Below are positions 36,225-46,145 of a stretch of 64,000 bases of DNA, piece after piece (position 1 is the stretch's first letter; each line of letters starts with the position of its first letter). The position numbers and the translations under genes are program-made. Under the pieces are notes generated by a model, which was not told the DNA's origin, made no database searches, and worked only from the letters and a program-made list of their open reading frames with translations. The stretch spans positions 1-64,000 of the forward strand of contig JAMCQL010000034.1 of NCBI GenBank assembly GCA_023381615.1. Direction: 5' to 3'. The stretch comes from Bacteroidota bacterium. GTDB taxonomy: Bacteria; Bacteroidota; Ignavibacteria; Kryptoniales; JAKASW01.

Positions 36225-37544
36225 ATGAAAATTCTATTGACAATGTGTTTCGCAATTGTAATGCTATCGCCGATTGCGTTTGCACAGCAATATCCGCAGC
36301 CCATGCTCCTTCCGGGCCAAAGCCAAATCTCCGGTGGACTGGGTATTTCGTGGATAAACGGAACCCCGTATTACATGATCGGAGTTATGCCCGATCTTTC
36401 GTTCGGTAAGCTCGGTGTCGGTCTTAATCTGACTTTGAACATTTCAGCCACCGACGGCACGATTCGAAAAGTCGATTGGTCAAACGGTGCCTACCGGAAA
36501 ATAATTCGTTATGTTAGTTGGGGACAAAGGCACGATCCGGTTTATGCGCGAGTTGGGCAGCTTGACATGGCGACTATCGGACACGGTTTTATCGTGTACG
36601 ATTATAACAACAGCGCGAGCTTCGACGATAGAACAATAGGAGCCGAGCTAAATCTTGATTTCACAAAGTTCGGTTTCGAGACAATGTACGGCAATTTCCA
36701 AACACCCGGTTTGATGGGCGGTAGAGCCTATGTACGCCCGCTGAAGTTCACACAGCTTGCAAGTGTTCCGATAATCGGCGGGTTTGAACTTGGCGCTACT
36801 TATGTAACCGATCAGAATCCATATTCGGGCGTGGTCAACGCGAGTTATAACCAAATCACTCAGCGCGACAGCGTAATTACCAATAAGGGGAAAATCGCGG
36901 AGTTTGGTTTTGATGCCGGATTGCCGCTCCTTCGGATCCCATTCGTGGACGTGGATCTCTACTATGATTACGCAAAAATCGTAAACTTCGGAAGCGGCTC
37001 TGCTGTCGGACTTCTCGCGGATTTCAACGGGCTTGGGCTTGCAAAAGTGTCTTTGAAAGTTGAGCGTCAGTTCATAGGAGACAAATTTATACCGGAATAC
37101 TTCAACCAATTCTACGAACTCGACAGGTATACTCCGAACGCCAAACCATTCATCAGCAAGGCTCAATTGCTCGACAGCATGAAAGCTTCGAGCGGATGGT
37201 ATGGGCAGATCATGGTGGCGGTTCTCCAGAATTTCCAGATAGTCGGCGGCTACCGTGGGATCGCAGATGATCCTCAAGGCGGACTTCTCCATCTTGAAAC
37301 ACGGTTCCCGAGTGTAGTCCCAATGATCACATTCAGCGCCGGTTACGACAGGCGAGGCGTTCAAAATTTCGGAGATGTATTCAAGCTCGATAATAGGTCT
37401 CTCTTGTATGCATTCTTCGGTTATAAGCCTTACCCGTTCATGACTGTCGGCTTCAATTACTATTGGACATTCATTCCGGAAAACGGGACTTACAGCGTAC
37501 AGAGGAGAGTTGAACCGCGCGTGATGTTTAATTTCTCATTCTGA
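36225..37544 (+). CDS. Predicted outer-membrane protein
   Basis: Signal peptide; beta-barrel-like; terminal aromatic 'VMFNFSF'. Confidence 0.65.
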   Translation: MKILLTMCFAIVMLSPIAFAQQYPQPMLLPGQSQISGGLGISWINGTPYYMIGVMPDLSFGKLGVGLNLTLNISATDGTIRKVDWSNGAYRKIIRYVSWGQRHDPVYARVGQLDMATIGHGFIVYDYNNSASFDDRTIGAELNLDFTKFGFETMYGNFQTPGLMGGRAYVRPLKFTQLASVPIIGGFELGATYVTDQNPYSGVVNASYNQITQRDSVITNKGKIAEFGFDAGLPLLRIPFVDVDLYYDYAKIVNFGSGSAVGLLADFNGLGLAKVSLKVERQFIGDKFIPEYFNQFYELDRYTPNAKPFISKAQLLDSMKASSGWYGQIMVAVLQNFQIVGGYRGIADDPQGGLLHLETRFPSVVPMITFSAGYDRRGVQNFGDVFKLDNRSLLYAFFGYKPYPFMTVGFNYYWTFIPENGTYSVQRRVEPRVMFNFSF

Positions 37545-37598
37545 AATCGGAACCTTTATAACAATACTTTCTGTTAGGAAAATAAAAATGGAGAAGAA

Positions 37599-38003
37599 AT
37601 GGTAAAAAGAACGCGGCTGGCTATTGTTGTTATCATTTCCATTGGAGTTGGCAGCTTGCTAATCCACAATAGAGTTTATGCTCATCCACAAACTCAACCG
37701 ACGTTTGCAAAAAATCTTCAAGTACTGAAGTTCGTGAAATCAAAGGAAGAGTTGAAGGGCTGGATGAAAATGATAAAGACCAGCCTCGGCGTTGACTGCG
37801 ACTATTGTCATAACACGGACAACTTCGCGAGCGATGAAAAACCGGCAAAGCGGAAAGCAAGAATGATGTTGAAGATGCTGATTCAGATTAGACAGGATTA
37901 TTTTTCTTATCCAAACGCAAAACAGCCGACATGTTACACTTGCCATCAAGGTCATAAGGAACCTGTCAATGAACCCTCGGGGGGTTTTAAGAGCAACGAT
38001 TGA
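37599..38003 (+). CDS. Small diheme cytochrome c resembling the photosynthetic reaction-centre cytochrome subunit (CytoC_RC) family
   Basis: 'NLQVLKFVKSKEELKGWMKMIKTSLGVDCDYCHNTDNFASDEKPAKRKARMMLKM...CYTCHQGHKEP'. Confidence 0.8.
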   Translation: MVKRTRLAIVVIISIGVGSLLIHNRVYAHPQTQPTFAKNLQVLKFVKSKEELKGWMKMIKTSLGVDCDYCHNTDNFASDEKPAKRKARMMLKMLIQIRQDYFSYPNAKQPTCYTCHQGHKEPVNEPSGGFKSND

Positions 38004-38009
38004 GTCTGA

Positions 38010-38118
38010 AGAGGGCACAAAGGTGCTAAGGGACAAAGTGAAAGAGCAAATCATAAGTTCCAAATCTCAAACGCTAAACCTTTGCTCCTCTGTGCCTTTG
38101 TGCCTCTGCCCCTCTTTT
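38010..38118. repeat. Imprecise palindromic repeat, same type as 6418-6527
   Basis: 'agagggcacaaaggtgctaagggacaaag ... ctttgctcctctgtgcctttgtgcctctgcccctcttttt'. Confidence 0.6.
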
Positions 38119-38140
38119 TTAAATTGCTGAAGGAGGAAGA

Positions 38141-39229
38141 ATGAGGTCGACTTTTATCTTTGTCGTATTTTTTTCAATTGTTAATGCAGCATTTGCCCTT
38201 CCTCGATTTGCAATTATGACCGGGATGCAATGCCTGAACTGCCACGTTAACCCGACGGGTGGCGAGCTCAGGAACAGTTACGGAAGTTCGGATTTCGTCG
38301 ACGACCATCTGAGATTGATTCCAGCACATGGGAACGATTATGATTTCAACCCTAAAATCAACGACAACATCCTCCTCGGAGGAGACGTTAGGTTCCAATA
38401 TCTCTATGACGGCAACACAAAGAACACAACTTTCCAGTCAATGGAAGGAGCGATCTACTCTTTAATTCGTCTTTACACTTCCACAAGCTTCTACGTGAAG
38501 TACGATTTTGCGAACACGGCATACGAAGCCTACGGACTTTATAATTTCAATTCGGGAGACTCATACGTAAAGGTAGGCGCGTTCCTGCCGTCGTACGGAA
38601 TACGACTCGACGATCATACGGCTTACACCCGCGGCGGAAATTTTGGATACTTGCAGGGAATTCCGCAAGTAGGACTGATCTTCTTTCCTGATTACCGCGA
38701 TTTGGGAGTGGAAGTAGGTTCGAAGTTCGACAACTTCTTCGTTACCGTCGACGCGACGAACGGCGACGGAGCAAGCAACATAAACTTCAACTCTAAGAAG
38801 GCATTCATCGGGAGCGTTGAATATTTGGCAAAGGGTTTCGTGAATTTCATGTTAGGCGGCTCAGCTTACGTTACCGGCTTGACCACAATGTACGGCGTGC
38901 ACGCGGGAGTCGGAATTGATAAGCGCCTGACGATTCTATCGGAATTTGATTGGGCTAAGTCGCTGCCGACTTTACTACCGGACGAAAAGTCCAACGCCGC
39001 ATTTGTTGAAGTCAGCTACAATTTCATGAACGGTTTGTTCGGTGTCGGAAGGTTTGACTACTTTCGAAACTCGGCGGGCGGGCAAATCTATGCCCGTTAC
39101 ATAATCGGCGCTGATATTTTTCCGATTCCCCATCTTGACTTCATGCCTCAAGTGCGTTTCAATACGACAAACGTAACTGGCGCTCCGCAGCCGGTTGAAG
39201 CGCTGATTCAGTCGCACATCTATTTCTAG
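38141..39229 (+). CDS. Outer-membrane beta-barrel protein with an N-terminal CXXCH heme motif
   Basis: 'ALPRFAIMTGMQCLNCHVNPTGGELRNSYGSSDF' then barrel-like sequence ending '...LIQSHIYF'. Confidence 0.75.
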   Translation: MRSTFIFVVFFSIVNAAFALPRFAIMTGMQCLNCHVNPTGGELRNSYGSSDFVDDHLRLIPAHGNDYDFNPKINDNILLGGDVRFQYLYDGNTKNTTFQSMEGAIYSLIRLYTSTSFYVKYDFANTAYEAYGLYNFNSGDSYVKVGAFLPSYGIRLDDHTAYTRGGNFGYLQGIPQVGLIFFPDYRDLGVEVGSKFDNFFVTVDATNGDGASNINFNSKKAFIGSVEYLAKGFVNFMLGGSAYVTGLTTMYGVHAGVGIDKRLTILSEFDWAKSLPTLLPDEKSNAAFVEVSYNFMNGLFGVGRFDYFRNSAGGQIYARYIIGADIFPIPHLDFMPQVRFNTTNVTGAPQPVEALIQSHIYF

Positions 39230-39254
39230 GTTCGACAAGAAGCAGCAAAACAAA

Positions 39255-40679
39255 TTAAAGTATCTTTTCTATCCTCAGCGTGTTCGTCGTCCCGCGTGCA
39301 AGAAGCGGCGTCCCAGCAGTCAAAACGTATGTATCGCCGGAAGATGCCAAAGACTTTTCCTTGAGTATAGAACTCACTTGAGCTAACATGGCGTCCGTGT
39401 CGGAGAGCGAAGGCACTTCAACAGGAACAACTCCCCAGATTAGAAGCAATTTTCGCGCAACTTCCAGGCTCTCGGTCAAAGCGTAAATCGCAACTTGCGG
39501 CCGATATTTCGACAAGGCTCGCGCGGTCGTGCCGGTATTGGTGATCGGGACGATAAAAGAGGCATCGACAAATCTTGCAAGTGAACAGGCGACTTCGGCA
39601 ATTGCATCTGTGAAATCATCGCGAACGGTTTTGTAATTCAGTTTATGCTCAACCAAACCCAAATGCGATTCAGCCATCTTCACAATCGAAACCATTGTCT
39701 TCACGGCTTCCAACGGGAAATTTCCCGCCGCTGTTTCGCCGCTTAGCATTACCGCATCCGTTCCGTCAAACACGGCGTTCGCAACATCTGTCGCCTCCGC
39801 CCTCGTCGGTCGTGGTTCACGTATCATCGAATCGAGCATCTGAGTTGCAGTGATAACAGGCTTGCCGTATTCGTTGCACTTTTTGATGATAGACTTCTGC
39901 AACACGGGTACTTCTTCAATGGGGACTTCAACACCCAAATCGCCGCGCGCCACCATTATCGCGTCACTCGCTTCGACAATGGAATCAATTTCATCCAAGG
40001 CTTCCGGCTTCTCAATCTTCGCGATTATTCCCTGCGTTCCGTCTAATTGTTTAAGCAAATCCCGCAGCTCAAAGACATCGGAAACATGGCGCACGAACGA
40101 AAGCGCAATGAAGTCAACTTTCATCTTTACGCCAAACTCCAAATCGTCGATGTCTTTTTCAGTCAAAGAAGGGATGCTTACTTTAACACCGGGAAGATTG
40201 ATGCCTTTGTGCGAACTCAATTGCCCGCCATTTACAACGACGCAAGCGACGTTCTTTCCCGAAACCGATTTCACCTTGAGTTCAAGAAGTCCATCGTCCA
40301 TGAGTATCCTGTCGCCAATGACCACATCCTTGACAAGCCCTTCGTAGGTCACGGGAATTGTGATACCACTGCCGACAACATTATCGGTCGTCAGCGTGAC
40401 GACTTCGCCATTCTTTAGCTCCATGATGCCGTTTATTTGTCCGACTCTTATCTTTGGTCCTTGAAGGTCTTGTACGATCGCAAAACGCTTTCCGATCTTT
40501 GTTTCAAGTGTCCTGATGATATTGATGTGCCTCGCATGTTCGTCGTGCGTGCCGTGGGAAAAATTCAGACGGAAAACGTCAGCGCCTGCATCAACAAGAT
40601 TCTTAATCTCCTCCGCTGTGTCGGAAGCCGGACCTAACGTGCAAACAATTTTCGTTTTTCTATTTTGATTCTTTTGCAA
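39255..40679 (-). CDS. pyk: Pyruvate kinase
   Basis: 'RKTKIVCTLGPASDTAEEIKNLVDAGADVFRLNFSHG...MVARGDLGVEVP...TQMLDSMI'. Confidence 0.97.
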   Translation of the reverse strand: MQKNQNRKTKIVCTLGPASDTAEEIKNLVDAGADVFRLNFSHGTHDEHARHINIIRTLETKIGKRFAIVQDLQGPKIRVGQINGIMELKNGEVVTLTTDNVVGSGITIPVTYEGLVKDVVIGDRILMDDGLLELKVKSVSGKNVACVVVNGGQLSSHKGINLPGVKVSIPSLTEKDIDDLEFGVKMKVDFIALSFVRHVSDVFELRDLLKQLDGTQGIIAKIEKPEALDEIDSIVEASDAIMVARGDLGVEVPIEEVPVLQKSIIKKCNEYGKPVITATQMLDSMIREPRPTRAEATDVANAVFDGTDAVMLSGETAAGNFPLEAVKTMVSIVKMAESHLGLVEHKLNYKTVRDDFTDAIAEVACSLARFVDASFIVPITNTGTTARALSKYRPQVAIYALTESLEVARKLLLIWGVVPVEVPSLSDTDAMLAQVSSILKEKSLASSGDTYVLTAGTPLLARGTTNTLRIEKIL

Positions 40680-41418
40680 CTCGACGATACTCCTTTATTT
40701 TCTCGACGACTTCTGTCATTACTTCCGATGCCGAGCCTTGAATTGAAAGATCGGCAAATTCTGAAAGAGGTGTTTCCTCGATGTTGACTTCTACAATCAT
40801 TCCGCCATGACTCTTAACGGTCATCGGGAGCTCCGCCGCCGGATAGACCACAGCGGAAGTCCCTACGACATACATCACCTCTGCTTCCGACGAAGCAACC
40901 TCTGCGGTCCTCCATTGGTCGGACGGCAGCATCTCACCGAACCATACGATATCCGGCCTTATCAAACCGCCGCATTCCGGACACTGAAAAGAATTATTTC
41001 TGTCAAAATCTTCGCCGTCATACCTTTTCCCGCAGCCGAGGCAGTAGTTTCTCTCAATGTTCCCATGAAGTTCGGCAACATTTTGTGAGCCTGCACGCCT
41101 GTGAAGGTTATCAATATTCTGAGTGACTAACGTGAAATGCGAAAACAGTTTTTCCATTTCGACAAGCGCCGTGTGCGCTGCGTTTGGCTTAGCGACACGT
41201 GTTACCTCTCTGCGGTGTTTGTACCATTCCGAGACAAGCTCGGGATTTCTCAGGAATGCGTCGAAATTAGCCAACTCTTCAGGTTTCAACTTACTCCACA
41301 ATCCGTCTGTTCCCCTGAATGTCGGGATACCGCTTTCGGCGGAAATGCCGGCGCCGGTAAGAACTACAACATTCTTTGCAGACGAGAGAACAGGTAAAAA
41401 CCTTTCCATAACTTTCAC
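40660..41418 (-). CDS. cobB: NAD-dependent protein deacylase (sirtuin, class III-like)
   Basis: 'VVVLTGAGISAESGIPTFRG...EWYKHRR...TQNIDNLHRRAGSQNVAELHGN...CLGC...CPEC'. Confidence 0.93.
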   Translation of the reverse strand: MKVMERFLPVLSSAKNVVVLTGAGISAESGIPTFRGTDGLWSKLKPEELANFDAFLRNPELVSEWYKHRREVTRVAKPNAAHTALVEMEKLFSHFTLVTQNIDNLHRRAGSQNVAELHGNIERNYCLGCGKRYDGEDFDRNNSFQCPECGGLIRPDIVWFGEMLPSDQWRTAEVASSEAEVMYVVGTSAVVYPAAELPMTVKSHGGMIVEVNIEETPLSEFADLSIQGSASEVMTEVVEKIKEYRRVAKESK

Positions 41419-43859
41419 TTTTCTGGGATTAGTTCAAGTTTATGCAAAGCATTGCTTTGCTTTAAGTCAATCGGAAAAAACTTCATCCTGCCTTGTCCGA
41501 AGGATCCTGCGGACAAGTAGCTGTTCAGGAAATCGGAATAATGAGAGCTCAGAAGTTGACCGCATTCTCCACCCGGCAAACTGAAATACATTCCGGGCTT
41601 GTTCATGTCAACAATCATTCTCATCGAAGGACCTATTAGCATGTTATAAGGTTTATCCAAAGAATATTCGCCGTTGTTTACTGTCGTATTGTTACCGCCT
41701 CGTTTGAATGGGCCTAAATCGTACAGTTTCTTAAGCAGCGAATTTGAACTCAGCGGATGTTTTAACTCAAGCGTGTGTATTCTCCCCCACATCCATTTGA
41801 TCGGATTTGTCCCAAATTTTTCTTTCAACATTTCCAGAGATTTCTCTAAACTTCCCGTCAACTCGGCGTTAAGCAAACTATCTCCGTTTGCAACGCCGTA
41901 AAGCTGGGCGGCATCGTTCGGATTCTTGAGCATGCCTTCAAGTATTCTCGTCGGCACATTGCTGATGAGGACATATCTTTGGAAGAGCGGTCTGCCGAGA
42001 ATAGGTTCGAAGAGTTCTTTCACGAGTTCTACGAAAGTCACATTCAAGATTGTTGACGCAGTGCTCTTAGCAGTAATTTTTCCATCGAAGTTCTTCAGAT
42101 AAACCAACTCCTTCGGGAAATACTTTTCGCTGTCGCAGGCGGCGAGGAGCTTGTTATTTAGCAGCGCCATGAACTCGGAATAGTAATCAAGCTGAAGCTC
42201 TCTGCAGAGCTGGACGCTCATTGTGTCATGCTCCGAAATGAAAGAGTTTATCCTGTCTATTCGAGAAGATGGCTCATATAGATTACTTATGTAATACGGA
42301 AAATTGTTAGTCGAAGTTTTGTTATTCGCAGTGGCAATGAAAGCTGATGATGGATTATAACTTTGAGGGAGCGATTCATACGGTATAAAGCTTTGCCAGA
42401 CATATTTGCTCGAATTCCCGGCTTGTGGTAAAAATGGCATTTGGTAATTCCGCAGCGGAATATTACCCGCCGCTTTGTATCCGATGTTCCCATTGATATC
42501 GGCATAAACAAAATTTTGTGCCGGCGCGCCAAAATATTTTAGTGCATTCAGAAAGTCTTGAAAGTTCCTTGCAGTATTTAAAAGGTAAATAGATTTTGTT
42601 TCATCGCTAGGCCAATAAGCCGTCCAGCGAAGCGCGACAACAGCGTTGGGCACAATTGGTTCTGCATGGTGCAGCGCACTCATCTCGTAAGATTTTGCCA
42701 TAACATCGCTGACAACCGGACCTTGTATCGTCATGCGCCTGGCAAATATGTAAGGCGAGCTTCCTTTTACCTCTATCGTGTCTTCTACACTTTGGAAAGA
42801 CACAAGCTTCCCGTCATACCAATAAAGGTTTGTGTTCGTAGAATCGGGTTGGACAATATAGAAATCAGAATCATCAGCCATGACGTTTGTCAGTCCCCAC
42901 GCGATATTCTCGTTTCTGCCGATAACAATTCCGGGCGTGCCGGGGAGACACACTCCCAAGACTTTCAGAGAGGGTGAACTGATCGAAACATAGTACCATT
43001 TCGCTGGTTGACTAAAAGCAAGATGAGGATCGTTGCACAATATTGCCGAACCTGTATTTGTCTTTGACGGCGAGATCGTCCAATTGTTGCTGCCGAAACC
43101 GTCCGGCGCTTTGACGCTTTCAATAAGCGCAAGCGCTTTTGAATTCACATCGATGAAATTATTCACTGCCGAAGCAGCAGAATTATTCTCTACGCCGGAA
43201 TATTTTTCTTTAGGATTGCCAGAGAATAGAGGAATGAGCAGCGCAGCCTTTTGAGGCCCCAATTTGTTGTACAATTCACCGAAAACAGGCTTTGTCCACC
43301 ATGAAATATTTAGTTCCCATGCCATCAACCGTGCAACGATAATGCAGTCCCGCGGTGTCCACGGCTTCGGCTCGAATTGCAGCATCGAAAACTCGGCGGG
43401 AAGCGCTTTCACGGTCGAGAGATATGCATTTACGCCGCTGCAATACCAACGAAAAATATCCTTGCTGTTGGGCGACGCAGTTTTGTACAAGGAGTCAGCC
43501 ATCTCGCTAAAACGAAGCGTACGGAAAAGCTCATCTACGGGAAGAGTCTTTTTACCAAATATTTCGCTAAGCCTCCCCTGCCCCAGACGCCGGTACATTT
43601 CCATTTGAAAAAGCCTATCCTGCGCATGCACGAACCCGAGCGCGAAGTAAGCATCGGAATCAGACTGTGCCACGATGTATGGCACATCGAGACTGTCCCG
43701 CATAATTCTTGTGTCAGATCCCAAATTTTCGACAAACACTTTGCCATCCTGTTGAGGCAGAGATGCGGTTCCGATTTTTCTGAGAAACAGAATAAGGCTG
43801 ATGAGTACAATGATCAGCGTAAGAGAAACAATCGCGAGGACAAACCTAAGCCGTTTCAC
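41415..43859 (-). CDS. Penicillin acylase family (Ntn-hydrolase) protein
   Basis: 'FGSNNWTISPSKTNTGSAILCNDPHLAFSQPAKWYYVSI', a 'SNNW' autocatalytic site. Confidence 0.9.
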   Translation of the reverse strand: MKRLRFVLAIVSLTLIIVLISLILFLRKIGTASLPQQDGKVFVENLGSDTRIMRDSLDVPYIVAQSDSDAYFALGFVHAQDRLFQMEMYRRLGQGRLSEIFGKKTLPVDELFRTLRFSEMADSLYKTASPNSKDIFRWYCSGVNAYLSTVKALPAEFSMLQFEPKPWTPRDCIIVARLMAWELNISWWTKPVFGELYNKLGPQKAALLIPLFSGNPKEKYSGVENNSAASAVNNFIDVNSKALALIESVKAPDGFGSNNWTISPSKTNTGSAILCNDPHLAFSQPAKWYYVSISSPSLKVLGVCLPGTPGIVIGRNENIAWGLTNVMADDSDFYIVQPDSTNTNLYWYDGKLVSFQSVEDTIEVKGSSPYIFARRMTIQGPVVSDVMAKSYEMSALHHAEPIVPNAVVALRWTAYWPSDETKSIYLLNTARNFQDFLNALKYFGAPAQNFVYADINGNIGYKAAGNIPLRNYQMPFLPQAGNSSKYVWQSFIPYESLPQSYNPSSAFIATANNKTSTNNFPYYISNLYEPSSRIDRINSFISEHDTMSVQLCRELQLDYYSEFMALLNNKLLAACDSEKYFPKELVYLKNFDGKITAKSTASTILNVTFVELVKELFEPILGRPLFQRYVLISNVPTRILEGMLKNPNDAAQLYGVANGDSLLNAELTGSLEKSLEMLKEKFGTNPIKWMWGRIHTLELKHPLSSNSLLKKLYDLGPFKRGGNNTTVNNGEYSLDKPYNMLIGPSMRMIVDMNKPGMYFSLPGGECGQLLSSHYSDFLNSYLSAGSFGQGRMKFFPIDLKQSNALHKLELIPEK

Positions 43860-43910
43860 TTACACAATTTAGTGAAGAGGGAACTAATGTAACAAGAAAA
43901 CGAAGGTTAA

Positions 43911-44609
43911 CTATTGTACGAGATTAAAATAAAATCCTAATGATACCGACGGCACCAGATATCTTGTCTGCGGCATGAAGGACGACGAGAACAAATCAAA
44001 ATATCCCATTCCACCATTCAAATAGAGACCAACATACCGATCCATTCTCAAAGTGTTTCCGATACCTAAGTATGCAGATGCTCCCGTTGTAAACCTTGAG
44101 TTTGGAACGGAGTAGTTTATGAATGAACCATCCGTTGGAAACGCCCATCCCATGAGCAGCCCTGCGGTCGTCTCGCCATAAAGAGTGTAACTCATCGAAC
44201 CGAGCGTTGAATTCAAGAACGGAAGCCTCAACCCCAACTCAACAGGTATTAAGATACTTTGCGAATTTGCCGCAGTCGTTCCAAATGGCGATACAAAGGA
44301 TTGAGCTAAGTTCAATACGGAAACGCGAGCAATGTAATTGCCTTTTATCGGGAAAGTTCCCACGGCACCAATGCCAAGCGAAGTCCCTGTCAATAAGACG
44401 GGTGAATACTCGGGCGCCGAGAAAGCCATTCTGTTGGCAGTGAAACCCGAAAAGTCTCTTGTGAAAAGTCCGTTATAGGACGTTCCAAGGAAACTTTGCC
44501 GCTGCACATTTTCTGGACAAATACCGCCCTTAATGGTCTGAGAGTTAGCAGCAAATGCGGTGAACAAAACCACAAACAATGACAAGCCGAAAGATGCTTT
44601 ACGCGTCAT
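43911..44609 (-). CDS. Predicted outer-membrane protein
   Basis: Signal peptide; barrel-like; 'SVSLGFYFNLVQ' end. Confidence 0.55.
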   Translation of the reverse strand: MTRKASFGLSLFVVLFTAFAANSQTIKGGICPENVQRQSFLGTSYNGLFTRDFSGFTANRMAFSAPEYSPVLLTGTSLGIGAVGTFPIKGNYIARVSVLNLAQSFVSPFGTTAANSQSILIPVELGLRLPFLNSTLGSMSYTLYGETTAGLLMGWAFPTDGSFINYSVPNSRFTTGASAYLGIGNTLRMDRYVGLYLNGGMGYFDLFSSSFMPQTRYLVPSVSLGFYFNLVQ

Positions 44610-44617
44610 GGCACACC

Positions 44618-46078
44618 TCAGAAATTATACTTAAATGTGAACACAAAATTCGTGTTTGTAACTTTCTCGTTGGTTACACTGTATTTGTCATATTGCTGAT
44701 GAATCGTATTCCACCATCCATATTGATAAGCGACATCCAGATCGATGCTGTTTTGAAGTTTAACGCCGACTCCGCCGCTCAAGTATTTCTGCGCTCTGTC
44801 GGGACCGTCCCCCTTGTATGGCGACGGGAAATAACCTCCGCCCAATCTTATGAAGGGCACGAACAGCGAATACTCGGGATTAGTCAAAGCCAATTCCAAG
44901 CCGCCGCGAAAACTTGTAGTGGCACGATATTCCTGTTTGATCTGTGCATTCAGACTATTTATGAAATCTGACGGAAGATTTGAACTACCGAACTGTAATT
45001 GCGTCCAATCGACATACTCGACATCTGCCGCCAGTGTGAGCTGCGACGTTCCACCCGACGCGCCAAACCCGAATTTGAAGGGAGTTGTAACATCATAGTT
45101 ACTGCTTCCGCCCGGTGTCGTGTAAGGAACAACTAAGCCGGTAAGATAAGTAGCGGTTCCTTTGTCGGAATATTTCTCATTAACAGTGATGAACGATGGA
45201 AACGTTATCGTTGCGCCAAATCTTCCGAGAACTCTGCCGCTCTCATCAGTAAGACGGTACATGAACCCGCCTTTGGCGTTCCATCCGTTCAAGGTTTGGT
45301 CAACCTCATCGTTTAAAACAAAACTTCCGAGTCCAACAGCGCCGCTCATATCGGATAATCTCCCACGGTAAAATCCCTGTGGATCCGTTTCAGTGAATTG
45401 ACGCGTGTACTTGTACGAACCACTTATAAGATTCAAAGTCAATCCAATAGAAAAGTCCGGTCCAATATCCATAGCCCCTGCGGCAAGCCAATTATTCAGT
45501 CCGCCCGATTCATACACAATCCCGCTCTGTCCGACATTTTTGTTCACAATAATGTTACCGAGCGTATCCTCAAGCCCCACGTTGAAAGGTATATCGTACT
45601 TCACATTGTTAGCGTAAAGAGAAGGTATTATTGAGCTGTACGGGTTGAAACCATTGAATGACAAAGCGGTGTTGAAATCATTTCCGCGGTTGTACCCGAA
45701 AGCTACCACGAAACTTCCCCTGACCGTCGGGAACGGATAAACCAATCCTAAGTTTGAAAGATCGGTTTGGGAACTTGACGATGAGCTGTTTGTCCCAAGG
45801 TAAGTCGCGTTATCATTATAGCCAAGAAAATTCAAGCCCATTGAGATCTGCGATTGGCGGGACTGAGCTAATCCTGCGGGATTGAAAAATGTCGCATCAA
45901 AACCCTGTGACAGTCCGATTTCCGCATTTCCCATCGCAATTGACCTGGCGCTGACTCCATATCCACTCTGGCCTAATCTAAGAGCATCGCTGGGAAATTG
46001 AGCATACGCATTAACAGATACAAAAGCCAAAAAAAATAAAACCGCTGAAATTCTGCTTTCCATTTTATTTCCGTTCAC
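44618..46078 (-). CDS. OmpP1/FadL/PorV-like outer-membrane protein
   Basis: 'SARSIAMGNAEIGLSQGFDATFFNPAGLAQSRQSQISMGLNFLGY...'; terminal 'FVFTFKYNF'. Confidence 0.75.
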   Translation of the reverse strand: MNGNKMESRISAVLFFLAFVSVNAYAQFPSDALRLGQSGYGVSARSIAMGNAEIGLSQGFDATFFNPAGLAQSRQSQISMGLNFLGYNDNATYLGTNSSSSSSQTDLSNLGLVYPFPTVRGSFVVAFGYNRGNDFNTALSFNGFNPYSSIIPSLYANNVKYDIPFNVGLEDTLGNIIVNKNVGQSGIVYESGGLNNWLAAGAMDIGPDFSIGLTLNLISGSYKYTRQFTETDPQGFYRGRLSDMSGAVGLGSFVLNDEVDQTLNGWNAKGGFMYRLTDESGRVLGRFGATITFPSFITVNEKYSDKGTATYLTGLVVPYTTPGGSSNYDVTTPFKFGFGASGGTSQLTLAADVEYVDWTQLQFGSSNLPSDFINSLNAQIKQEYRATTSFRGGLELALTNPEYSLFVPFIRLGGGYFPSPYKGDGPDRAQKYLSGGVGVKLQNSIDLDVAYQYGWWNTIHQQYDKYSVTNEKVTNTNFVFTFKYNF

Positions 46079-46095
46079 GTTAAAGAATTACTTTA

Positions 46096-46118
46096 GAGAC
46101 GGGTTTCAAACCCGTCTC
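46096..46118. repeat. Perfect hairpin GAGACGGGTTT-C-AAACCCGTCTC
   Basis: 11-bp arms; between two minus-strand genes. Confidence 0.8.
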
Positions 46119-46145
46119 AACAATTTAAAATTTCAGAAAACTACG

